From NCBI GenBank assembly GCA_032622095.1, contig CP136062.1, positions 135,694,960 through 135,758,959 of the forward strand: a stretch of 64,000 bases of DNA. Reading direction: 5' to 3'. A model generated the notes under the pieces. That model saw only the letters and a program-made list of their open reading frames with translations, was not told where the DNA came from and made no database searches. Of the stretch, positions 45,234 through 55,100 are shown piece after piece. The first letter of the stretch is position 1. Every line of letters begins with the position of its first letter. The translations under genes and the position numbers were made by a program. Origin of the DNA: Siphonodentalium dalli. Taxonomy: Eukaryota; Mollusca; Scaphopoda; Gadilida; Siphonodentaliidae.

Positions 45234-45463
45234 TTAACCCTTCCATGACTGGAGCTTGCATCATCTTATATATACATGTATGCGAGTCTCCCATAAGGCA
45301 CATATAAGATACTGCAATGGCCTAACAATATTTACCTTGTAAGCCAGTGCATTCTCTTATATATGCGAGGCTCCCTTTGGGAAACTCGCATATATATAAG
45401 AGAATGTACTGGCACAGTGTCTTTAATGCTGCACCAGTGCAGCTCCTGTCATGAAAGGGTTAA
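45234..45463 (-). mobile_element. TTAA double-hairpin MITE, copy 10
   Basis: TTAA on both sides. The GGAGCTTCCTGAAATTTTGC segment is deleted after GGAGCTTGCAT. Hairpin 1 is damaged; hairpin 2 is intact. Confidence 0.83.
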
Positions 45464-45650
45464 ATTGAAATCCTAACAAAGCAAACAAAATTATGTATTT
45501 GTAAATCTCACAGAGTCTACATGATGACATTTGTTAAGATTTATTTCTCTAGAACTCACATTCTAATTCTATTTCTTCAGTGTCATTGCATAATTTCATT
45601 AACTGACAAACCATTTGTAAATACAAACACAGCTTCATCATATGTTATAT

Positions 45651-45836
45651 TTAACCCTTTCAGTGCCAAGTCCGATTTTTGTATCAACCCATATTTCCTT
45701 AATCATTTTTCAAATTTATTGATTATAATAGAGCTCTTTCCATCAATGTATCACATTATTATAATCAATAAATTTGAAAAATGATCAAGGAAATATGGGT
45801 CGATACAAAAATCGGACTTGGCACTGAAAGGGTTAA
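45651..45836. mobile_element. Fully palindromic TTAA MITE (CCCTTTCAGTGCC type)
   Basis: 186 bp: TTAACCCTTTCAGTGCCAAG...CTTGGCACTGAAAGGGTTAA. The arms are near-perfect complements over about 80 bp, with a short centre TAGAGCTCTTTCCATC. TTAA ends suggest piggyBac-type target use. Related to 34139-34420. Confidence 0.9.
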
Positions 45837-46456
45837 ATTGTGAGATTGCAGGTCAATGGCATCTTTACAAATTTCCAACTTTTAGCAAAGGTTATAGTAC
45901 ATTATACAAGTGGCATATGCATAACTGAATGCTTAAAAAATAACTCATCGCAATCTATTAGACATTATCTTCCAGCCAACAAAATTTATTACTGATCATT
46001 TGTTCAGATCACGTTGATTTTATAAATAATACTAAATAATATAAAAGTTTACTGCGAAAGACATGTGTTCCGTATTTGGAATTGATTTGTTACATCACTT
46101 TGTGAATACCCTGTTGTTCCTAGAAATGGAATTTGAATGGGAGATATAGAGAAGTATTTGTGGAAGATTGTCCTTGGGTTTTTAGCTCAACACAATTTAT
46201 TGTGTTGTAGCTTTTCACGTTAAAGAGACTGCATAGTCACACAGGTTCTTCATAAATTGGCAGGTTTCAATTACTGTTGGGATGCTACATGTATATTTAA
46301 CAAACATCCCCAAATAATGCTGAATAACAGAACATCCTTGAAATTTGACAACCACAAAAACAATTGATAATAAACACAACAACTCTGAACAAAGAATATA
46401 TCAACAAATCAGCCACTCTGTCAAATCTATTAAATCATAAGGCCTGCAACGACTTA

Positions 46457-46552
46457 CAGTAATGCCGTAAATAATCGACTCCTTAACCACAGCAGAATTA
46501 TGGGTAACTTTTCAGAATTTAGTCAGAAATATGGCTTGTTGCCATTCATCTC
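46457..46552 (+). mobile_element. One arm of the palindromic CAGTAATGCCC MITE
   Basis: TA then CAGTAATGCCGTAAATAATC through GGCTTGTTGCCATTCATC. The second arm is absent. Confidence 0.8.
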
Positions 46553-46729
46553 ATGTGCTTTTAAATATTGCCGAAGACCTTAGAATTACATCTGTTCCTC
46601 TATACATGTGCCAAAAGATAAAACAAATGTGTTTAAAACAATTATTTAGGTGAGTGTTTGGTGACAGCAGGCTACTAGAACCCTCAAAAAATTCATATTT
46701 GCTGTTATTTCCATTCAGATACACTTCTC

Positions 46730-49265
46730 AACGAGAGGCCGATCACGATCGGCAGATGTTTAACCCATACCTTGGCGATAGCGATCTTTTTATGAGTGCA
46801 AGAATTTCAACAATTCACAGCGTACTATTATTTATTAGTTTCATAGTGGAATCAGACATTTTGAGCAACTTGCTCATTTAAACACAATAGGAAGATGGAT
46901 ATGACATTCGATTTCAACCTATTCGGTCACTCCAACAGAGATACATGTATGTGTGATAGATTGATAAAGATAATTATACCCAAACACAGTCAGACAGATG
47001 CACCATAGCTGTTAAAGATATAATTGTTACAATATTAACATCATAATAACTCTATTTATTTAATTCTTACAATGGAACCTGAGTCATAACAGATTATGTT
47101 GTTGTGTTAGCTGCATAGTAAAAGTTATGGGATGATTGAGATTAGAGACCAACAAACACCTGAACATCTATATAAGTGAGGGGTGTATAGACCTTGATAT
47201 TAAATATGATTGATAATGGTTGGATATAAAATATTTTAATACAGAATTATCAGATAACTAAAGGAGAGATATGAGAAGGGTCAAATTGAAAATATTAGAG
47301 TCATAACATTGGATCGCGTACAGTATACATGTACCTATGGTTAATTTTATTCTAAGCTGATCATTGGAAAGATACAATGTCTGTAACAGCAGAAATATTA
47401 TTAAATATTGGGTTAATATTCTCAAAACCATTCAATCAATACCAAAATCTATACGCATGAAGAATGTATCACAATCAACCTGAATGAGATTATAAAAGTG
47501 ATTGGGTGAAAAATATTTGACCAAAAAGTCAGCTTCAAGAATACCAGAACCATTATTATTATCCTGCAGCCCAAATGCAATAGAGGGAATTTCAAAATAA
47601 GATATATCCTCAAATGATGAATATTCAATTGGTGGCTTATAATTAATAGAAATTCTTAGTGAACCTGGCCTAAGGCGAAAGAGATAATTTAAAATCTGCG
47701 TATCAGATATTATGTGTCTATGGAATAGGTTAATTTTAATCCTGAAATACATGCAAGTGAAAAGTGGATCACGATCAACCTGGACATAGAATAGGAGAAT
47801 GGACATATGATGTGTGGAGAGTGTTAATCATTTTCAATGACATCATATGATGGAACTAATGTGTGGATAAATTGTTTTCTCAAGATAAGACAACAGTGTC
47901 TCTGTAAACAACAATTCTCTAAACAGCCATGCTCCAGAACATCCTTCACATGGACAATGGACTATTTGTATTAATGCCATGAACATGTTTCAACAGGTTG
48001 GGTTAAATTACTATTGCACACAAACTGGAGTAAAGTATCATCAATCACTTAAATTTGACAGCTCTGGGAGCAGCAGTGGTTTAGCAAAGAGTATCCAGTG
48101 TCATTTTCTGATCCCAATAAAGCAGATTACTGTGTAAAGTTGTTTGTCTTAAATTCTCACAGGGCATATACAATAGGTAGTAAATTACTTGAATTATAAA
48201 GGGCCATAACTCTGTTAAAATATATCGGATCAAACCCAAATTTGAACTTGATCTGTATTTCGGGGTGAGGACCACATGTACCAAATTTGGTGTAGATCAG
48301 ATGAAAAACGTTTTGAGTTCTAAGTAAAAATAAGTTTGAAAAGGGTTAATTAAACGATACCAAAAACCATACAGATAAAGAACGTGCTAAGAAAAACCTT
48401 GGTAAGAAATATTAGGCATATCAGAAGAAAACAGTTTGACTTAGATGGATCAGATAGCATTTGTGTGCAGGGTTAATTATTTTCTAAACCGATCAACCGA
48501 TCGATACCAAAAACTATACAGGTGAGGGGTGTGTCATTATAAACCTACATATCAAATATGAAAACAATCGGACAAAAAATAATTTGGTTACAGCATCGGA
48601 TAGCTCATGCCTATGTACGGATGCAAAGTGTTAAAAATTTCTAAACCGATCAACCGATCGATACCAAAAACTATACAGGTGAGGAGTGTGTCATCATAAA
48701 CATGGGAGTAAAAAATAACTCTAATTCCCATAATACAGATTTACTGCTCTCAGAGCTAAACTGATACCACTGGTAATTAATTGTAGACTGCTATGGTTAT
48801 CTGTTCAATTCTTAGTTGAAAAAGGGCCATAACTCTGGTATAAAATGTTGGATATAACCCATATTCAAACTCGATCTGTATTTTGAGTTGAGAAACTCGC
48901 ATACCAAATTTGGTTCCGATCAGATAAAAAATAATTTGAGTTATGGCAGCATGCATGAATTCTAAGTCGAAAAAGGGCCATAACTCCATTGAAAAATATC
49001 GGATCAAACCCATATTCGAACTTGATCTGTATTTTGGTCCGAGAAACTTGCATACCAAATTTGATTCTGATCAGATAAATTTTTTTTGAGTTATGGTAGC
49101 ATGCATGAATTCTAAGTCGAAAAAGGGCCATAACTCCGTGAAAAAAACTCGGATCGAACCCATATTCGAACTCGATCTGTATTTGGTGCTGACAAATTCA
49201 TATACAAAATTTGGTTCCGATCAGATATAAAATGTTCGAGTTATCGCACCATGCGTAAAGTGTCT

Positions 49266-49299
<34 letters not shown>

Positions 49300-49384
49300 G
49301 GACGGACGGACGGACTAACGACGAGTGGTCAATCCGGGCAACGACACTATGTTTACCATACTATGGTATGGGTAAACATAAAAA
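46730..49384 (-). mobile_element. Long pearl-like element, inverted copy of 9112-10460 family
   Basis: Minus-strand start at the ATGTTTACC...GGTAAACAT palindrome (49349-49379). Then come a (GTCC)n(GTCT)n tract (49265-49315), three cores of the GAGTTATGGCCCTTTTTC type (48800-49250), and many copies of a second ~140-bp core (ACCGATCAACCGATCGATAC; CTATACAGGTGAGGGGTGTG) from 47150 to 48720. It ends at GCCGATCGTGATCGGC plus CTCTCGTT. The copy at 9112-10460 lacks the second core. Its ORFs (e.g. 47432-47806) follow the repeat and are not genes. Confidence 0.72.
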
Positions 49385-49794
49385 TCATGTTTACTGGATG
49401 AAAGCCAATAAAATAAATTTGCAGACCCAAAAAAAGCTTTAAGAATGTTGGGACATTTTCAATGAAATTAATAAACATGCATACATGTTCATTTGATACA
49501 CCAGAGTACAAAACATAGCTGAGACGTATTATAGACTAAGAGGCAGAAATTATTTGTCTAACCCATTTGGTGAAAGTCTCATAAATCAAATATCATATTT
49601 TTTTTCTCCAAATTGCAGAGGAATTACAACAGAAAGCATTCCCTGTCAATCAAACGTTTTAAAAATTGATATTTCTAGTGTTTGATTTCATGAATGCAAT
49701 ATTGCATGGAGAAGCCCTCTAATTTTGTGGATATGGTAAAAGCATCACAATTCTAGAGACTGTGAACTGATTATTGTCTGCTTTTTAACCATGA

Positions 49795-50065
49795 GCTTCC
49801 TGGAATTTTGCGAAAATCCTGTGCCAATGCGTTCTCTTATATATGCGAGTTTACCATGAGGAGCCTCTCATATATAAGAGAATACAAGGCCTAACAAAAT
49901 ATATAAGAGAATACAAGGCCTAACAAAATTCATCTTGTCCCCATAAGCCAGTGTATTAAATTAGATATGTGAGGCTCCCTATGGGAGACTCGCATACATA
50001 AGAGAATGCACTGGCACATGATCATTAATGCTGCACCAGCACAGCTCCTGTCATGAAAGGGTTAA
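49795..50065 (-). mobile_element. TTAA double-hairpin MITE, copy 11
   Basis: TTAA both ends, CCATGAGCTTCCTGGAATTT start. The stretch AATATATAAGAGAATACAAGGCCTAACAA is partly repeated (about 49865-49929), a small internal tandem duplication at the first hairpin. Confidence 0.83.
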
Positions 50066-50598
50066 AAGAGATTGGATCTATCTGACAAAAATTTCTGAAG
50101 AAAAAATGTCAAATTGTTCCAAGGATTTTTCATTTTCTTTGTAAAAAATAACATTAAATTTACAGAGAAAAGTAATAGAATGCTACATTATTCTTTGATG
50201 TGAGTGAATGGGGACATATTTGACAGAATGGCTGTTGGAAGTATGTATGTTGAAGGGTAATGCTTATACATATTATACAGTGACAACATACCAGGTTCCT
50301 AAAGATACCAGCATGTTGCGCATGTGTTGAATGCATTTTACAACTTGAGCAATTCGTCTTAACCTAGAGGGTTTTCAATTCAGATTGCCTTACAGTTATC
50401 TGTTTCTGATACACTGTTTAGTATATGCAAGCTATTTACCCATTCAAAATATTGTTAAATAACATCACAGGTTTCTTTCATTGTGAACTGCACTCAAGTT
50501 TACTGGAGGGATTGACAAAGTACAAGATGGTTTAACTATTTCTAACTGGAATCTCACTGGTGGGTAGTCATTTAATTACCACCATTCATTTTATGATA

Positions 50599-50723
50599 CA
50601 GTAATGCCCTAAATAATCGACTCCTTAACCACAGCAGAATTATGGGTAATTTTTCAGGATTTAGTTGGAAATATGGCTTGTTGATATTCATCGGAAAGCT
50701 CTCAATTATTTAGGGCATTACTG
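50599..50723. mobile_element. Palindromic CAGTAATGCCC MITE, right arm mostly deleted
   Basis: Complete left arm to CGGAAAGCTCTC, then only AATTATTTAGGGCATTACTG and TA. Confidence 0.82.
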
Positions 50724-51370
50724 TAAGATAAGTTCAAGAAACAAAACAATCACATTCCATCTTTGCTTGCATTAGACACCTTTCTCATAATGAAATACTA
50801 CTGATAAGAATTACAAAGAGGGTACTACGTCACTAGAATTTATGTTTTTTCTATCAGTTGTCGTTTTGCCATATCCGTAATTACGATTATGGTTTTGGGT
50901 TTTCAGCGAGCTTTGCATACAATTATTGAGCCTATCACTGACTATGACATGATAACGAAATAATTAAGTAAAAACTAATCAAGACAAACAGAATCATATC
51001 ACCTTGATGCGAGTTGCAAGAAGTTTGACCAGCACATTTTTCTCACAAACAGACTCGTAGTCGTCAATTCTGTGAAAAGGTTTTTGGACCGTCCAGAAAA
51101 TTTACGACTACTATTAGCAATTTGTAATTCTTATCAGTAGTAGTTAATTATGCGACAGGTGTAAATGATCAGAACTTCCCTATAATGAAGAATATACCAA
51201 TATGGCATACACTTTTAGAACTGAGTGGGAAAATCCATTAAGGAATCCAATTGTTAAATGGACATGGCTGAATTGTGTCCAAAACATTTGGAAGGAGCAA
51301 TAAGATATGTCGATTAGCACATGAGATACTAATTCACATGCTCTATATACTCTGAAAAAAAAACTAATTC
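50724..51370. other. Intergenic, nothing recognised
   Basis: One weak inverted pair is visible: ATACTACTGATAAGAATTAC near 50796 and GTAATTCTTATCAGTAGTAG... near 51125. It may be the TIR of a ~340-bp foldback element. No gene is seen. Confidence 0.45.
50796..51150. mobile_element. Possible inverted-repeat element (ACTACTGATAAGAATTAC ends)
   Basis: TACTACTGATAAGAATTACA at 50797 is complemented by TTGTAATTCTTATCAGTAGT at about 51121-51140. There is no clear TSD. The inner sequence shows no ORF. Confidence 0.5.
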
Positions 51371-51383
51371 CAATCGTTAAAAT

Positions 51384-51699
51384 GATTGATTGATTGATTG
51401 ATTGGGGTTTATTGTCGCTTTAGCAACTAAGGCCATATCACGACATTGCCAGTTTTAGTGGTGGAGGAAATCCGTACACTTGCGACTAATCTAATAGTGA
51501 TTTCAATGGCTGATAAACTCGTCAACCATGTGCGACAAACCACCGGCCATCGGCGATTAACTGGCAACTCCACCAGATAACGATTTCGAGTTACAAAGTC
51601 CGCGATGGAAACATGTGGATTTGAACCCTTATCGCCAGCGCTGGAGGGCGAAACGGCTTGGAGTGGTACCCCTAACCGATTGAGCCACCGAGGCCCCCT
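51384..51699 (-). mobile_element. Full-length tRNA-derived SINE with 13-bp TSD
   Basis: On the minus strand it begins GGGGCCTCGGTGGCTCAATC (A box TGGCTCAATCGG) with B box GGGTTCAAATCC about 50 bp further on. A ~150-bp body and a conserved 3' segment GGCAATGTCGTGATATGGCC follow, then AAACCCCAATC and an (ATTG)n tail. Flanks CAATCGTTAAAAT at 51371-51383 and 51700-51712 match exactly. Transcription would be by RNA polymerase III, with mobilisation by a LINE. It sits 187 bp downstream of the MGAT2-like stop codon. Confidence 0.93.
51408..51413 (-). promoter_or_regulatory. Candidate poly(A) signal for the MGAT2-like gene, inside SINE
   Basis: The first AATAAA on the minus strand after the MGAT2-like stop (about 470 nt away) lies in the SINE 3' segment (GACAATAAACCCC). 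No AATAAA or ATTAAA was seen between the stop and the SINE. Use is speculative. Confidence 0.3.
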
Positions 51700-51885
51700 C
51701 AATCGTTAAAATAATTTTGCACTAAAGTTCCAAGTTGACAACAGGAAACAAAAGCTTTAGTGCACATGGAAATAAATTTCTCTTTCCACATGACGATACC
51801 GAAAGAATAATTTGTAATTTGATATTATCAATCCCTCCAGTTGGAAATGAAACAAACAGCAGTCAGCCATATTATACAGTCTCTA

Positions 51886-52117
51886 TCAACTATCTGGATC
51901 ATACGATCCGTCCATGAAACTAGCACACAACTTATGGTCCCTTAGGTCTCCCCAGCCACCATTAGGCTTCGGCTCTCGTAGACGCATTCCGGACTTTGAT
52001 CCTGACACGAGGGCATTGGGAAACAGATACTGCTTATTGTCACTGAGCAATTTTTCAATACTTTGTTTCTTCATTTGTGGATCACACTTTTTTCCTTTGT
52101 TCTTATGGTGAATACCG
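51886..52117 (-). CDS. MGAT2: MGAT2-like terminal exon
   Basis: Acceptor ATTTTATTTCAG. The first base C completes the TGC of GDC begun in the previous exon. Encodes GIHHKNKGKKCDPQMKKQSI, DNKQYLFPNAL and NGGWGDLRDHKLC, and ends at TGA (51886-51888). The human DNKQY/NNKQYMFPETL and NGGWGDIRDHELC segments align. Confidence 0.94.
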
Positions 52118-55100
52118 CTGAAATAAAATTAACATTTTATTATTGTAATTCACATTATTTGTCACTGGTACTGGAGCAAAATGGGGTGTGCAATTACAAG
52201 GCTGTCAGGGGACAATAATATTCCATTCATGACACTTGCTCTGTCCAATGAGATCCAATTTATCAAAGTATGTTCAGTCTGATCTCAGGACATTGAAGTT
52301 CGGATCATCACACAATACTACCGTATGGTTTAAACCTCGGGTGGATATTTGAAAAAATAGAAATAATTTCTTTTGATGGAAGTGATCAAAGCATCACAGA
52401 ACGCTCTGCAGGCAATTTCCATTATGTTATAAATATGTTTTTCCATTAGGCCATTAAAATTAATACCTGTGTTCTCAGGCAATTACATATGGGAAATTGT
52501 ATGAGGGAGGGACTTTTTATTTTTTCCAAGAATTATATAAATTAATGGATGTATGGGTGATTTTATGGTAAACAAAATTTTCCAAGCAATGTATAAAATC
52601 TATCCTCCAATGCATTTGATCAAATTCCATGCAGGGTTTACCTCCCTTGTTGACTCGGTAATACCGCTGCAACCGGCGACATTTCACCCACATTTGGTGG
52701 ACTTCCGCGAAAATAAGATATATACTAAGCGAACAGAGCAACATGCTGCTCTTGTTAAGCATACAAAACATCGAACAAAATTTGTATAAATTTTGAACCT
52801 TAAGTTTGAAAAGTCCCACTAAAACCGCAGAACTATATTTCGAAACGGTGTGATTCGGTTCTCCGATTATTTTATCAACACAAAAGTCAAAACGCACATG
52901 GACGACAATGTCACGACAACACGCATGGCAAGTCAGACACAAGAGTTCTAATTTGCTCAAATTTTGACGAGTTGCTTGTGAAAATCGTCAACAAAACTAC
53001 CGCTCTGATCCTCCATTCTGTCATTAAGTTTTTAGTGCGGAAATCGTTCTCAAAGCACATAGGAAATTTGACTGGGCCGATCGGTTTTCGCCATTTTGTT
53101 CGGAAAACCCAGCGCTAAATATAGAAACGGAAACTAGTACCCAGCCGGTGACAGAGTCAGAAAGGAAGTATGACTGGTGTGCTATGGTAGAGATTGGCAT
53201 TTTATAGGTACTCAATCTGATCAGAAGGTCCCCATATCATCAAGAAACAACAACAACAACATTTCTTCAAATACACTTTAGTTATCAGAATCATTTAATT
53301 GCAACAAAATAATTCTAACCACTGTCAACTATGGTATCAAATTTCCCAAAAGGGCGATTCTTTGAAAATGTGACATAAATTGAAAAAAATAAAACTCTGC
53401 CTCTATCATGTTCTTGTATGATTTAAGTTATATGAGATATCCAAATTTAATAATCTGAAAATTTTGTCATTGTAACTAATTCCGTTGTATTAAAAAAAAT
53501 TGTTGATGACATGGTATAATTTTTTATAGTAATGCTCTGTTTTTTTTACTTTAATTTCAAATAATCAGAACTTGTCAGTTGTCCACTATTCATATGTGTT
53601 ATCCTACACGTATGTTACAAATAGACCCCATCTAAGAGTTTTAAAAAACATTACATCAAAATTATCTATCAGTTCCTGTTTCAGGCGCATGAGTTTTCCA
53701 CCCCACCCCCAATGTCCCGTACAACACTTTTATAAACAAAAGTTATCATTGTTTTCAAACAACAGATCAACAATCCATACCAGATCAAATCCTCTTGCCA
53801 CATAAGGTGCAAACCATAGTATTAAGAGCATTTTCCATTATACTGGCATTATTATAAGATTATTATACATTTAAAAATGTCCCGTACAACACTATCTATT
53901 GTGTTGTACGGGACATGTCCCGTACAACACCAGGAAAAATCAATCGTTCCATTTACTAAAATGTCAATTTTCAAATACTAACAAATGCATCTCACATTAT
54001 GTACACTTGTTGTTAATATAACAATGGTAAGTAGTTTGTAATTATTTGTATTTAACACAACTGACCAAGGCACTACTGGGGTTAATATCCATGTGGTCCA
54101 ACTATAATAGTATACCACATGTCAAATTTGGTATGGTAAAAGATATCTGTACACATTGGGCGATCATATAATAGTGGATATCAATTCATGCATTAGAAAA
54201 TAATGCATATTAAATTAACCACCATGGCACTTCAATGGTTAACTAGCTTGCTGACTCAACAGAATGACAGTGTAGCAATATATGTTGAATGAAATTAACC
54301 CCTACATTTTCAGCCTTGATGTTTATCACCCAAAATAAGGTTATTTTGACAAAATGTCAACCCCAGGGTGGAAAATAAGTTATGTATCATTGTGTCAAAT
54401 CTGTGTAATACAATAGGAGTAGACCAGTTCACTTTTAAGTGAAAACTGGCATATGAAAGTACCAGCCATAGCATTGCAATGGTTAACTGACATGTAGTGA
54501 TAAATAACTGTGTAGCAATTATGCATGGCAAACTTGACTGAAATTGGGAATTTGAATTCATTTGGAGTTCTGGCCTACTTTGAGTAAGGTGGCATTTGAT
54601 CTGAAGTAACTTGATTCAGGATTTATTATGGATAGTTCTCCGACAAAAAGGAAACGGTTGAGTAATTCCGAGAAGTGTAGAAGACATAGAGAGAAGCTTA
54701 GACAGAAAGATCCTGATTTTTTAAAAAAGGAAAGAGAAAGAATTGCGAATGTTAGAATAAAACAGAAGTTGGTTATGGATGAAGAAGAGAAATATTTGAA
54801 GAGAAAGCAGGAGACCAGACGTAAATACATATATAGGAAAATTAAGGAGCAGCCTTCGACATCAGTTGAAAATGAACAGTTGAAAACCCCTTACAATAGC
54901 AAGAATACTTTCGGGAAGGCAGTGTCCAGATGCTTCCGTGCTCTTCCTTCATCACCACACAAGCAGAAAGCTGTTGTTGGAGGTTTAGCTAAGCGAATTG
55001 GTGTCAAGTGCCAATTGGATATGGATAATTCAATGTGCAGTCCTTCCCAATTCTCTGATGATTTAACAGAATCTGTGCTTGGATTTTACTTCCGTCCAGA

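Noticed and set aside
47432..47806. 124-codon minus-strand ORF
   Set aside because: Lies in the second core repeats of the pearl-like element, and its repeated peptide words mirror the DNA repeat.
51384..51699. Functional tRNA gene on the minus strand
   Set aside because: A and B boxes are present, but there is no complete cloverleaf and the (ATTG)n tail and TSD identify a SINE.
51427..51702. 91-codon minus-strand ORF
   Set aside because: Runs through the tRNA-derived SINE, which has A and B boxes and a TSD.
52517..52960. 147-codon minus-strand ORF in the MGAT2-like intron
   Set aside because: No similarity to GlcNAc transferases or another family that I recognise, and the conserved Cys codon is completed by the exon at 52117 instead.
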